Assembly (NCBI GenBank): GCA_949738465.1
Contig: CATJBQ010000230.1
Coordinates: forward strand, 1 to 50,333
Length of the DNA: 50,333 bases
Direction: 5' to 3'
Source: an uncultured Lachnospiraceae bacterium
Lineage (GTDB): Bacteria > Bacillota > Clostridia > Lachnospirales > Lachnospiraceae
A program made the translations under genes and the position numbers. This document shows, in pieces, positions 25,444-33,776 of this stretch. The notes under the pieces were generated by a model, which was given only the letters and a program-made list of their open reading frames with translations, was not told where the DNA came from and searched no databases. Numbering within the stretch: position 1 is the stretch's first letter; every line of letters starts with the position of its first letter.

Positions 25444-25461
25444 GCGGCAAAAATATACGTT

Positions 25462-26124
25462 TTAAAGGTCCCGGATCCTTTCGTACAGCTCCGCTGTATT
25501 TTCTGCGAAAACGGAAGCTCCGTGGGCTTTTAGGAATTCCCTGCTGCGGAAGCCCCAGGTTACACTGATGCAGGGAATGCCGGAATTGCGGGCAGTCTCG
25601 ATATCCACGTCCGAATCGCCCACATAGACGCAGGAGGCAGGAGTAACGCCAAGCTGCTCCATGGCGGCAAGGACCGTATCCGGCGCCGGCTTTTTTGCAA
25701 TGCCCGCAGCCTCATGTTCCCCGATGGCAACCGGAAGGAGGCTGCCAAAGTATTGATGGCACAGTGCCTTGACGGCAGCGTCGAATTTGTTGGAAACCAC
25801 GGCCAGGTGAAAGCCTTCTCCGGAAAGCCGCTCAAGCAGAGGGAGGACGCCGGGGAACGGCCCGGTCTGGTCCTGCATATGAAGCTTGTAATGCTCCTGG
25901 AATTCTGCGACGCATTTGTCAAAGTCCGGCTGTTTCCGCCCGCCGGGGATGGCCCGTTCCATCAGCACGTAAATGCCGTTGCCCACCATACGGCGCACCT
26001 GGTCGGCGGTGTAGGTGGGAAAATGATGCAGCGCCATGACATGGTTGACGCTGGCAGTAAGATCCTTTAACGTATCCAATAACGTTCCGTCCAGATCAAA
26101 AATGACAGTATTTTTGTGTTCCAT
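25462..26124 (-). CDS. gph: HAD-superfamily hydrolase, phosphoglycolate phosphatase-like
   Basis: The core motifs are FDLDGTLLDT (nucleophile Asp and acid/base Asp), VVSNKFDAAVK, and VGDSDVDIETARNSG, in HAD subfamily IA with a helical cap. The SD AGGAGA lies too close to the first ATG (26130), so the second ATG at 26124 is chosen, giving 220 residues. Members hydrolyse phosphoglycolate or other small phosphates; the symbol is tentative. It is the only minus-strand gene in this RNA-metabolism stretch, divergent from cca. Confidence 0.78.
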   Translation of the reverse strand: MEHKNTVIFDLDGTLLDTLKDLTASVNHVMALHHFPTYTADQVRRMVGNGIYVLMERAIPGGRKQPDFDKCVAEFQEHYKLHMQDQTGPFPGVLPLLERLSGEGFHLAVVSNKFDAAVKALCHQYFGSLLPVAIGEHEAAGIAKKPAPDTVLAAMEQLGVTPASCVYVGDSDVDIETARNSGIPCISVTWGFRSREFLKAHGASVFAENTAELYERIRDL

Positions 26125-26216
26125 ATACATATCTCCTGATAATATATTTTCAACAGAGATTATACCATAGAATTCAAGCTTGTGTACGATAAAATCACGA
26201 AAAAAGGAGGGCCCAT

Positions 26217-27545
26217 ATGATAATCACATTACCGGAAAAGGTTAAAACAATCATTAATAATTTGGAAAGATGCGGATTTGAAGCCTTTGCTGTGGGGGGG
26301 TGTATCCGGGACAGCATTCTGGGGCGCGATCCCCAGGACTGGGATATTACCACTTCGGCCAGGCCGGACCAGGTAAAGGCGCTTTTTGAACGGACCATCG
26401 ATACCGGGATCCAGCACGGGACAGTAACGGTTTTGCTGGAGCGGGAAGGCTTTGAGGTGACCACCTACCGGATCGACGGAGCCTATGAGGACGCCCGGCA
26501 TCCCAGCCAGGTGACCTTTACCGGGAACCTCAGAGAGGATTTAAGACGCCGGGATTTTACCATCAACGCCATGGCCTATAATGAACGGCAGGGGCTGGTG
26601 GATGTATTTGACGGTGTGGGGGACCTTCAGCGTGGAGTGATCCGCTGCGTGGGAAGCGCCGGGGAACGCTTCCGGGAAGACGCCCTGCGTTTGCTGCGGG
26701 CGGTCCGCTTCTCGGCACAGTTGGGATTCACACTGGAGACAGAGACGCGGGAGGCCATTGTGCGGCTGGCGCCCAGTCTTTCGAAGATCAGCGCGGAGCG
26801 GATCCAGGTGGAGCTGGTGAAGCTTCTGACCTCTCCCCATCCGGAGGAGATCTTCACCTTGAAAGACACCGGCATTGCCCGGGTGCTGTTTCCCTGGCTG
26901 GAGGCCATGTTTGAGACGCCCCAGAAGAATCCTCACCACTGTTACAACGTGGGGGAGCATACGGTTCATGCGTTGATGGAGGTTCCCGCCGATCGGGTGC
27001 TTCGCCTTACCATGCTGCTCCACGACGTGGCCAAGCCTTGCTTGCGGACCACGGATGAGACGGGGGAGGATCACTTTAAGGGGCATCCTGCAGAAGGGGC
27101 GTCTATGGCGCGTAAGATCCTGCGGAAGCTGAAATTTGACAATGATACCATCGACCGGGTCTGCAGCCTGATCCTGTGGCACGATGACAACCCCGCCGTG
27201 ACCCCCAGGAATATCCGACGGGCCATGAACCGGGTGGGGCTTCGGCAATATCCGGAACTTTTCGCGGTAAAACGGGCGGATGCCCGTGCAAAAGCGCCCC
27301 GTTTTTTGCAGGAATTTCTGGATTATGTGGATGCTTACCAGCGCCAGTACCAGGAGATTCTGGATGAAGGGCAGTGTATTTCCCTGAAAGAGCTTGCCGT
27401 GGGCGGGGCAGACCTTATTGCCGCGGGCATGAAGCCGGGGAAGGAGCTTGGCGCGGTGCTTTCGCAGATGCTGGAGCTGGTGTTAGAGCATCCGGAATGC
27501 AATACAAAAGAGATTTTGCTGGAAAAATGGTTTCCCAGGGGATAG
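26217..27545 (+). CDS. cca: CCA tRNA nucleotidyltransferase
   Basis: The 442-residue class II enzyme adds or repairs the 3' CCA of tRNAs. It shows VGGCIRDSILGRDPQDWDITTS (active-site carboxylates), RRDFTINAMAYN, FREDALRLLRAVRFSAQLGF, and a C-terminal HD domain (TMLLHDVAKP, GHPAEGASMARKILRKLKF). It is relevant here because none of the window's tRNA genes encodes CCA. The SD AAAGGAGGG precedes the ATG. Length and domains are typical of Firmicutes. Confidence 0.95.
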   Translation: MIITLPEKVKTIINNLERCGFEAFAVGGCIRDSILGRDPQDWDITTSARPDQVKALFERTIDTGIQHGTVTVLLEREGFEVTTYRIDGAYEDARHPSQVTFTGNLREDLRRRDFTINAMAYNERQGLVDVFDGVGDLQRGVIRCVGSAGERFREDALRLLRAVRFSAQLGFTLETETREAIVRLAPSLSKISAERIQVELVKLLTSPHPEEIFTLKDTGIARVLFPWLEAMFETPQKNPHHCYNVGEHTVHALMEVPADRVLRLTMLLHDVAKPCLRTTDETGEDHFKGHPAEGASMARKILRKLKFDNDTIDRVCSLILWHDDNPAVTPRNIRRAMNRVGLRQYPELFAVKRADARAKAPRFLQEFLDYVDAYQRQYQEILDEGQCISLKELAVGGADLIAAGMKPGKELGAVLSQMLELVLEHPECNTKEILLEKWFPRG

Positions 27546-27636
27546 AAGAAAATTTCCGGAAAAGTTGTCCCGGCGGGCATAGATGCGGATTTCCTTTCAT
27601 AAGATAGAGAGACAGCGAAAATATGGAGGGGTTTAC

Positions 27637-28629
27637 GTGTATCATCGGGTGAATCAGATTTTAGAACAATATCCATTTGAAGTGACCGAGACCGGAAAAG
27701 CCCGGGGCGCAGTTCTGTGCGTGACCGACCAGGGGCTGCGGCTCCTAAAGGAATACCGGGGCTCCGAGGCGCGGGCAGATTTTTTATATAAGGTACTTAA
27801 TTATCTGAGGGAAGAGCATCATCAGCGGGTTGACTGTATTGTGCGGACCATAGAGGACCGGCCGGTGGCGGTGGATGTGGACGAGACGGCCTATTACGTG
27901 CGGGAATGGTATGAGGGCCGGGAATGCGACACCAAGAACCGGGATGACATTTTAAAGTCCATCCGCCAGTTGGCCCGGCTGCATACGGATCTTCGGGCCT
28001 ATCAAGGGCAGGTGCCGGATTATCTCGTACAGCAGAAGGACAATCTGCTCCTGGAAAATCAGAAGCACAGCCGGGAGCTTCGGAAAATAAAAAATTACAT
28101 TGCCGGCAAGCGGAAGCGCAACGAGTTTGAGACGGCTTACTTAAAGGAATACAACCGGTTTGCCCACCAGGCGGACGCCATCCTGAAGCTGCAGGAGCGC
28201 AAGCTCCAGGAGGCGGTGGAAACAGAACTTTACGGCCTCTGCCATGGGGACTTTAACCAGCATAACGTACTGTTTTCCAGGGAAGGATGCGCCATTGTCA
28301 ACTTTGAGAAGGCCTGCTTTGACGTGCAGGCGGGGGATCTGGGGAATTTCATGCGCAAGATTTTAGAGAAGCATAACTGGAGCCTGGGGCTTGGCATGGA
28401 TATGTTAGACGCTTACCAGAAGATCCGCAGGCTTTCCGACAGCGAGCTGTCCCAGTTGTACATACGCCTGGCCTATCCGGAAAAATTCTGGAAGATTTCC
28501 AATCATTACTACAACAGCGGAAAAGCCTGGGGCTGTGGAAGAAGCATGGAAAAATTGAAAAAAGTAGTGGAACAGGAGGAGGCCAAAGAATCCTTCCTGC
28601 AGTTGATTTCCCACAATCTTTTGTTTTAA
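27637..28629 (+). CDS. CotS-family spore coat kinase-like protein
   Basis: GTG 27637 follows GGAGGGG and is preferred over ATG 27583, giving 330 residues. The fold is aminoglycoside-phosphotransferase-like: LRLLKEYRG at the N-terminal lobe, ETAYYVREWYEGREC, LARLHTDLRAYQG and the Brenner-type LCHGDFNQHNVLF. The expected downstream metal-binding Asp is replaced: AIVNFEKACFD has Asn where IDF is usual, so catalysis may be lost. CotS and YutH relatives are spore-coat components; the sporulation genes a few kilobases downstream fit. Function by family only. Confidence 0.75.
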   Translation: MYHRVNQILEQYPFEVTETGKARGAVLCVTDQGLRLLKEYRGSEARADFLYKVLNYLREEHHQRVDCIVRTIEDRPVAVDVDETAYYVREWYEGRECDTKNRDDILKSIRQLARLHTDLRAYQGQVPDYLVQQKDNLLLENQKHSRELRKIKNYIAGKRKRNEFETAYLKEYNRFAHQADAILKLQERKLQEAVETELYGLCHGDFNQHNVLFSREGCAIVNFEKACFDVQAGDLGNFMRKILEKHNWSLGLGMDMLDAYQKIRRLSDSELSQLYIRLAYPEKFWKISNHYYNSGKAWGCGRSMEKLKKVVEQEEAKESFLQLISHNLLF

Positions 28630-28736
28630 TTTTGAAAAAAATATGATACAATAAAGGAGCGGCGGGCCGTTCCGCTGCCCAGACGAAGCGAAGCGGAAGA
28701 ATAAGAAAGAATACATGAGGTGACAACTTGACTACA

Positions 28737-29858
28737 ATGCGAAGAAGAAAGGCCCGGCCTGGCCGGCTTCTGCCTTTCCTGCTCCTGCTGCTGGCCCTGG
28801 CCGGCTGCAAAGAGACACAGAAGGAGCAGGACGGCAAGGAGGAGGCGGCGCAGGAGGAGACCGCTCCGGAGGCGGAGGAGGAGAGCGGCAGTGCCCAGGA
28901 TCCGGAGCTTTATATACTGTTATACAGCAATCCCGACACAAAACGACTGTTTTTGCAGAGCGCGTCCACCGGACGCCAGGAGGAATTTTCCTACAACGGC
29001 GGCACCTATATTTATGACCGCTTTGGCGAAAGCACCACTATTTCCAGGATCCCGGTGGGGACGCTGGTGTATCTTGCCTATACGGATAAGATGCTTCTGA
29101 CCAGCCTGAAGGAAGCTACGGATACCTTCTTATACGAGGACATTACCAATTACAGCCAGAATCCGGAGAAATCCATGTTTACCATTCTGGGGAACAACTA
29201 TTACTACGATAAAGATCTGAAGGTGTTTTCCCAGGAGGATCTGATTGCCTTAAACGAGGTGGGCAGCCAGGACGCGCTGACCATCCGGGGCATGGGAAAG
29301 CGGATCGTATCCATTGTGGTAAGCCGGGGACACGGCGCCATAGCTTTGAAGAATACGGAGCTTTTCGAAGGCGGGATGGTTGTGGTGGGCAATGTGGAGG
29401 CACAGGTCATCACGGCAAATATGAAGCTTGAGGTTCCCGAAGGAACCTACAGCCTTTCCGCAGCCAATGACGGATACGGCGGAAGCTGCGAGGTTACGGT
29501 GAAGCGCAATGAAGAGGTGGAAGTGGACTTAGAGCCCCTCAAGGGCGAGGGGCCCAAGTACTGCCAGTTGAAGATCGACGTGGAGCCGGACGACACCATC
29601 ATTACCCTGGACGGAACCGAGATCGACTGCTTTGCGGTCCAGCAGTTAAAATATGGCGTCTATGCCATAAAAGCCAAGGCTCCGGGCTATCAATCCTGGT
29701 CCGGCCGGCTGGTGGTCAACTCCGAGGAGGCGGTGATGGACGTTTCTCTGATCCCGCTGGGAGACGTTAAGGAGGAAGAAGCTGAGGAGAAGGATGAGGA
29801 GGAAGAGACGCCGGAGGAGGGCAATGCGTCCGGCGAGACGGTGACCACAGGTGGTTAG
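28737..29858 (+). CDS. PEGA-domain lipoprotein
   Basis: ATG 28737 (three codons after the TTG used by the ORF track) starts a signal peptide with lipobox LALAGC, Cys24 being lipidated. An acidic Glu/Ala-rich linker follows. PEGA-like repeats lie at about 230-350 (KLEVPEGTYSLSAANDGYGG and LKYGVYAIKAKAPGYQSWSG), and the tail is strongly acidic (KEEEAEEKDEEEETPEEG). PEGA domains are beta-sandwiches found on cell surfaces, role unclear. It stands between the CotS-like gene and the phosphomutase, and may be co-transcribed with either. Confidence 0.75.
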   Translation: MRRRKARPGRLLPFLLLLLALAGCKETQKEQDGKEEAAQEETAPEAEEESGSAQDPELYILLYSNPDTKRLFLQSASTGRQEEFSYNGGTYIYDRFGESTTISRIPVGTLVYLAYTDKMLLTSLKEATDTFLYEDITNYSQNPEKSMFTILGNNYYYDKDLKVFSQEDLIALNEVGSQDALTIRGMGKRIVSIVVSRGHGAIALKNTELFEGGMVVVGNVEAQVITANMKLEVPEGTYSLSAANDGYGGSCEVTVKRNEEVEVDLEPLKGEGPKYCQLKIDVEPDDTIITLDGTEIDCFAVQQLKYGVYAIKAKAPGYQSWSGRLVVNSEEAVMDVSLIPLGDVKEEEAEEKDEEEETPEEGNASGETVTTGG

Positions 29859-29946
29859 CCGCAGCTAATATCCGTTGGGGGACATAAAAAGTATGTACAG
29901 GGACAATTCCCTTACATATAGAAAAAAGAAGTACAGGAGGAAAAAT

Positions 29947-31683
29947 ATGGGTTATCAAGAGGTATATCAGGAATGGTTGGACAATCCCTATTTTGACGAA
30001 GCTACCAAAGAGGAGCTTCGTGGAATTGCCGGCAATGAGAAGGAGATCGAGGAACGCTTCTACACAGAGCTGGAATTCGGTACGGCGGGGCTCCGCGGCG
30101 TGATCGGAGCAGGCATCAACCGTATGAATATTTATACGGTCCGCAAAGCCACCCAGGGCCTTGCTAATTATATCCTGGGGATTGGCAATGAGAAGAAGGG
30201 CGTTGCCATTGCTTATGACTCCAGAAGAATGTCTCCGGAATTTGCGACAGAATCCGCACTCTGCTTAGCGGCCAACGGAATCAAGGCTTATGTGTTCGAG
30301 TCCCTGCGCCCCACGCCGGAGCTGTCATATGCGGTCCGCAGGCTGGGATGTACCGCGGGAATCAATATTACGGCCAGCCACAACCCGCCGGAATACAACG
30401 GCTACAAGGTATACTGGGAGGACGGCGCCCAGATCACACCGCCCCATGACGGCGGCATTATGGCAGAGGTAAAGAAGATCACCGATTTAAGCTCCGTGAA
30501 GACCATGTCCCTGGAGGATGCCAAAGCACAGGGGCTGTATCAGGTAATCGGGGCAGATATTGACGATCCCTATATCGCCGAGCTGAAAAAGCTGGTGCTT
30601 CATCAGGACGCCATCGACGCCGTGAAGGACGAGCTTAAGATCGTTTACAGCCCCCTGCATGGAACCGGCAATATCCCGGTGCGCCGGGTGCTTTCCGAGC
30701 TGGGCTTTACCCAGTTATACGTGGTGCCCCAGCAGGAGCTGCCGGACGGGGAATTCCCCACCGTCAGCTACCCGAATCCGGAAGCGGAAGAAGCCTTTGC
30801 CCTGGGTCTTGCCCTCGGAAAAGAAATAAATGCTGATTTAATTTTGGCCACAGACCCGGATGCAGACAGGCTCGGCGTGTATGTGAAGGATTCCGAGACC
30901 GGCGAGTATCACCCGCTGACCGGGAATATGTCCGGCTGCCTGATCGGTGAATATGTCATCGGCCAGCGCAAGGAACGGGACGGCTCCCTGCCGCCGGACG
31001 GCGCTTTGGTGAAGTCGATCGTGACCACCAACATGGCGGATGCCATTGCCAGATACTATGGCATCGAGCTGATCGAGGTGCTGACCGGTTTTAAGTTTAT
31101 CGGCCAGAAGATCCTGCAGTTTGAGACGGAGGGCAAGGGAACCTACCTCTTTGGCTTAGAGGAGAGCTACGGCTGTCTGCCGGGAACCTATGCCCGTGAC
31201 AAGGATGCAGTGGTGGCTTCCATGGTGCTCTGCGAGGCGGATGCCTACTATAAGACCAAGGGCAAGACCCTGTGGGATGCCATGATCGATGCCTATGAGC
31301 GTTACGGCTACTACAAGGACGATGTGAAATCCATTACCCTGAAGGGGATCGAAGGACTTTCCAAGATCCAGGCCATCATGGACACCCTGCGGAAGGATAC
31401 GCCCAAGGAGATTGGCGGGGATCCGGTAATTTCTGCCAGGGACTACAAGCTGGATACCGTTACCGATACGAAGACCGGAGAAGTGCGGCCCACAGGTCTG
31501 CCCTCCTCCAACGTGCTTTACTACGATCTGCCCGATGATGCATGGGTGTGCGTAAGGCCCTCCGGAACGGAGCCCAAGGTGAAGTTTTATTACGGTGTAA
31601 AAGGTGCCTCCATCGAAGATGCGGCCGCCAAATCGGAGGCTTTGGGCCGGGAAGTTCTGGCAATGGTGGAAAGCATGCTGTAA
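29947..31683 (+). CDS. pgcA: Phospho-sugar mutase (phosphoglucomutase/phosphomannomutase)
   Basis: CAGGAGG before ATG 29947 gives 578 residues; the ORF-track start at 29875 is too early. The alpha-D-phosphohexomutase motifs are present: FGTAGLRGVIGAGINRMN, the phosphoserine loop GINITASHNPPEYNGYK, the metal loop TDPDADRLGV, the sugar loop GLEESYGCLPGTY, and the phosphate-binding RPSGTEPKVKFYY. It interconverts glucose-1- and glucose-6-phosphate for glycogen, cell-wall or glycolipid synthesis. The symbol follows the Bacillus homologue and is tentative. Own SD; no terminator is obvious before the HU promoter. Confidence 0.92.
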   Translation: MGYQEVYQEWLDNPYFDEATKEELRGIAGNEKEIEERFYTELEFGTAGLRGVIGAGINRMNIYTVRKATQGLANYILGIGNEKKGVAIAYDSRRMSPEFATESALCLAANGIKAYVFESLRPTPELSYAVRRLGCTAGINITASHNPPEYNGYKVYWEDGAQITPPHDGGIMAEVKKITDLSSVKTMSLEDAKAQGLYQVIGADIDDPYIAELKKLVLHQDAIDAVKDELKIVYSPLHGTGNIPVRRVLSELGFTQLYVVPQQELPDGEFPTVSYPNPEAEEAFALGLALGKEINADLILATDPDADRLGVYVKDSETGEYHPLTGNMSGCLIGEYVIGQRKERDGSLPPDGALVKSIVTTNMADAIARYYGIELIEVLTGFKFIGQKILQFETEGKGTYLFGLEESYGCLPGTYARDKDAVVASMVLCEADAYYKTKGKTLWDAMIDAYERYGYYKDDVKSITLKGIEGLSKIQAIMDTLRKDTPKEIGGDPVISARDYKLDTVTDTKTGEVRPTGLPSSNVLYYDLPDDAWVCVRPSGTEPKVKFYYGVKGASIEDAAAKSEALGREVLAMVESML

Positions 31684-31708
31684 AAATGCGAGAAATATAC
31701 GATTGTTC

Positions 31709-31737
31709 TTGACAAACCCGCCAAAAACAAGTATAAA
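31709..31737 (+). promoter_or_regulatory. HU gene promoter
   Basis: TTGACA (31709-31714) and TATAAA (31732-31737) with a 17-bp spacer. Near-consensus strength suits an abundant nucleoid protein; the leader is about 75 bases. Confidence 0.8.
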
Positions 31738-31814
31738 TATGTTTGTAGGCAATCAAGAAGTGTAAAACACTAAAATAAAAAGAACAAAAACAAACCCAGA
31801 GGAGGAATTTTGTC

Positions 31815-32090
31815 ATGAACAAAGCAGAATTAGTAGCAGCAATTGCTGACAAAGCAGAATTATCCAAGAAAGACGCAGAGAAGGCTCTGAAGGCTTTTAC
31901 AGACGTTGTAGCAGAAGAACTGAAGAAGGGTGAGAAGATCCAGTTGGTAGGTTTTGGTACCTTTGAGGTATCCGAGAGAGCCGCAAGAACCGGCAGGAAC
32001 CCCCAGACTGGCAAGGAGATGAAGATTGCTGCATCCAAGGCTCCCAGATTCAAGGCCGGCAAGGCTTTAAAGGACATGGTGAACGCATAA
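31815..32090 (+). CDS. hup: HU family nucleoid DNA-binding protein
   Basis: The 91-residue protein matches HU throughout: [40 protein letters not shown] with the beta-arm sequence, and [14 protein letters not shown]. It binds and bends DNA non-specifically as a dimer and compacts the chromosome. AGAGGAGG precedes the ATG. It heads the sporulation/division block, with rqcP following 17 bases later. Confidence 0.97.
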   Translation: MNKAELVAAIADKAELSKKDAEKALKAFTDVVAEELKKGEKIQLVGFGTFEVSERAARTGRNPQTGKEMKIAASKAPRFKAGKALKDMVNA

Positions 32091-32106
32091 TCATCTGAGT
32101 GGGATT

Positions 32107-32346
32107 ATGAGATTAGATAAGTTTTTAAAGGTATCCCGTCTGATCAAGCGCAGAACCGTGGCCAATGAAGCCTGCGATGCAGGCCGCGTATCCGTCAATG
32201 GGAAGCCGGCCAAGGCGTCTGTCAATGTGAAGGTTGGAGACGAGATTGAGATCATGTTCGGTACGAAGAACGTGAAGGTAGAGGTCCTGGATATCCAGGA
32301 TACTACCAAAAAGGATGAGGCGAAGGAACTATTCCGTTATATTTAG
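32107..32346 (+). CDS. rqcP: S4-domain RNA-binding protein RqcP
   Basis: The 79-residue S4 protein (MRLDKFLKVSRLIKRRTVAN, then GRVSVNGKPAKASVNVKVGD) is the YabO/RqcP homologue. In B. subtilis RqcP helps RqcH add alanine tails to stalled nascent chains on split 50S subunits. The position, directly before yabP and yabQ, matches the Bacillus yabO-yabP-yabQ-divIC order. It follows hup closely, with little own SD beyond a GTGGGA-type sequence, and may be read through from hup. Confidence 0.92.
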   Translation: MRLDKFLKVSRLIKRRTVANEACDAGRVSVNGKPAKASVNVKVGDEIEIMFGTKNVKVEVLDIQDTTKKDEAKELFRYI

Positions 32347-32369
32347 CCTTAATTTTAGTCATAATGAGG

Positions 32370-32433
32370 AGCACCTCCTAATATACTTTAGATGGGACGA
32401 ACTTTCGTCTAAAGGAAAAGGAGGTGCTTTTTT
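32370..32433 (+). promoter_or_regulatory. Long hairpin containing the yabP Shine-Dalgarno sequence
   Basis: AGCACCTCCT (32370-32379) is an exact complement of AGGAGGTGCT (32419-32428), which is the SD region of yabP; the U-run TTTTTT leads directly into the ATG. Inner stems CTTTA/TAAAG and GACGA/TCGTC make the whole 60 bases foldable. It can act as an intrinsic terminator cutting yabPQ off from hup-rqcP, or as an SD-sequestering switch. Which applies is unknown. Confidence 0.75.
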
Positions 32434-32715
32434 ATGGAAGAAAAGACCCTGCAGAAGGTACATAAAGTGATGCTGTCCAACCGCAGAAGCGGTGTTTTGA
32501 ACGGAGTAATAGATGTATTGTCCTTTGATGTGGGAGAGATCCTGCTGGAGACAGAGCAGGGGATGCTGATGATTAAGGGCAGCGACCTGCATGTAAACCG
32601 TCTGAACCTGGAAAAAGGGGAGATTGACCTGGAGGGCAGAATCGACAGTCTGGCATATTCCGACGTGAACACTCCCAAGAGCGGCGAGTCCTTCCTGGGA
32701 AGATTGTTTAAGTGA
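32434..32715 (+). CDS. yabP: Sporulation protein YabP
   Basis: This 93-residue beta-rich protein matches the YabP/YqfC family (VLSFDVGEILLETEQGMLMI then KGSDLHVNRLNLEKGEIDLE). In Bacillus YabP is made in the mother cell and needed for spore cortex formation with YabQ. The SD AGGAGGTG is buried in the hairpin described separately, so translation or transcription is probably controlled. The stop overlaps the yabQ start by one base (TGATG), indicating coupling. Confidence 0.92.
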   Translation: MEEKTLQKVHKVMLSNRRSGVLNGVIDVLSFDVGEILLETEQGMLMIKGSDLHVNRLNLEKGEIDLEGRIDSLAYSDVNTPKSGESFLGRLFK

Positions 32716-33188
32716 TGCAGGTCAGCGAATCCATTTTCCGGGAAACCAATATCCTGCTGGTGGCCATGGCTACGGGGGCGCTGCTGTTCTTTGTGTACGA
32801 CCTCTTGCGGATCATGCGCAGGATTATCCCCCACGGCACGTTTTTCATCGCCCTGGAAGATGTCCTGTTCTGGCTGGGAAGCGCCGCGGTTATCTTTACG
32901 ATGCTGTATCGGGAAGCGTACGGAAGCCTGCGGGGCTTCTCCATCGGCGGCGTGGTGATTGGAATGCTGCTCTATGCATGCATCTTAAGCCGTTTTGTAG
33001 TAAAAGGAAGCGTTTTTCTGCTGGAAAAGATTCTTTATGTGCTGCTGCGGCCGCTTGTGTGGCTGGGCAGGCTGATCCGGCGTCCCATAAGGGCCTTGGG
33101 GCGAAAAGGAAGAAAAGGCGCAGGTTTTTTCAAAAAACGATTGAAAAAGCTATGGAAAACAGTTAAAATATGTTTGAGTAAACAGTAA
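32715..33188 (+). CDS. yabQ: Spore cortex biosynthesis protein YabQ
   Basis: The 157-residue membrane protein has about three to four helices at the N-terminus (ILLVAMATGALLFFVYDLLR, LFWLGSAAVIFTML, GGVVIGMLLYACIL) and a strongly basic C-terminal tail (RKGRKGAGFFKKRLKKLWK). This matches YabQ, required for cortex synthesis in the mother-cell outer forespore membrane. ATG 32715 overlaps the yabP stop and is preferred to the GTG three bases earlier. Confidence 0.92.
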   Translation: MQVSESIFRETNILLVAMATGALLFFVYDLLRIMRRIIPHGTFFIALEDVLFWLGSAAVIFTMLYREAYGSLRGFSIGGVVIGMLLYACILSRFVVKGSVFLLEKILYVLLRPLVWLGRLIRRPIRALGRKGRKGAGFFKKRLKKLWKTVKICLSKQ

Positions 33189-33238
33189 CAGTGGACGAGT
33201 AAAAGTTAAATGTAGATTAAAGTTTCGAGGAGAGAAGA

Positions 33239-33598
33239 ATGGATGAACGCAGGGCAAAGCAGCGTCAGGCCCGGGTCAGAAGGGCCGGCCAGAGAAGGCA
33301 GCGCTATCATAACAAACAGAATAAGACAGGCATGATCTGCGTCACCTTTGTGGTGCTGTGCCTGCTGGTGGGTGTTTCTACGCAGATTGTCCGTCTTTAC
33401 CATAAGAATGAGGCTTATAAGATCCGGGAGGAGCAGCTTGTGAACCAGTTGGAGCTGGAACAGGAGCGGCAGGAGGAGCTTGCGGCCTATGAGGAGTATA
33501 TGAATACGCCGGAGTACATCGAAGAGCTGGCCAAGACCAAGTTGGGACTGGTGAACGATAACGAGATTATCTTTAAAGAGGAGAAGAAGGATCCTTAA
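33239..33598 (+). CDS. divIC: Septum formation initiator DivIC/FtsB family
   Basis: The 119-residue bitopic membrane protein has a very basic N-terminal cytoplasmic tail, one membrane helix (GMICVTFVVLCLLVGVSTQI), an extracellular coiled coil (EEQLVNQLELEQERQEELAA), and the conserved TPEYIEELAKTKLGLV end of DivIC/FtsB. It forms the FtsL-DivIC-DivIB subcomplex of the divisome. The position between yabQ and spoIIE matches B. subtilis. SD GAGGAGAG precedes the ATG. Confidence 0.93.
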   Translation: MDERRAKQRQARVRRAGQRRQRYHNKQNKTGMICVTFVVLCLLVGVSTQIVRLYHKNEAYKIREEQLVNQLELEQERQEELAAYEEYMNTPEYIEELAKTKLGLVNDNEIIFKEEKKDP

Positions 33599-33669
33599 GA
33601 CCTGCCTGAATATCCTCTAATTCTTAAACTCCCTCGAAAGGAGAAAAAGTCCCAAAGCGGCACTGATTT

Positions 33670-33734
33670 TGCCGAAAAGTTTTTGCCAAGGATTCCCTGA
33701 TTTGACAAACATTTCAGGGAATTTTTTTTATAAT
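33670..33734 (+). promoter_or_regulatory. spoIIE promoter with 21-bp spacer and Spo0A-box-like sites
   Basis: TTGACA (33702-33707) and TATAAT (33729-33734) are both perfect sigma-A hexamers but lie 21 bp apart, too far for unaided sigma-A RNA polymerase. TGCCGAA (33670-33676) fits the Spo0A box TGNCGAA, and TTTGACA (33701-33707) is one base off its reverse complement TTCGACA, overlapping the -35. The Bacillus spoIIE promoter is known, from recollection, to have the same extended spacing and Spo0A activation. Confidence 0.75.
33692..33729 (+). terminator. divIC terminator overlapping the spoIIE promoter
   Basis: ATTCCCTGA (33692-33700) pairs with TCAGGGAAT (33714-33722) and is followed by eight Ts (33722-33729). 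The loop contains TTGACA, the -35 of the next promoter, so terminator and promoter occupy the same DNA. Confidence 0.85.
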
Positions 33735-33776
33735 GGCCTCTGCCGATTTTGATTGGCGGAAAGGGAGGTCATAAGA

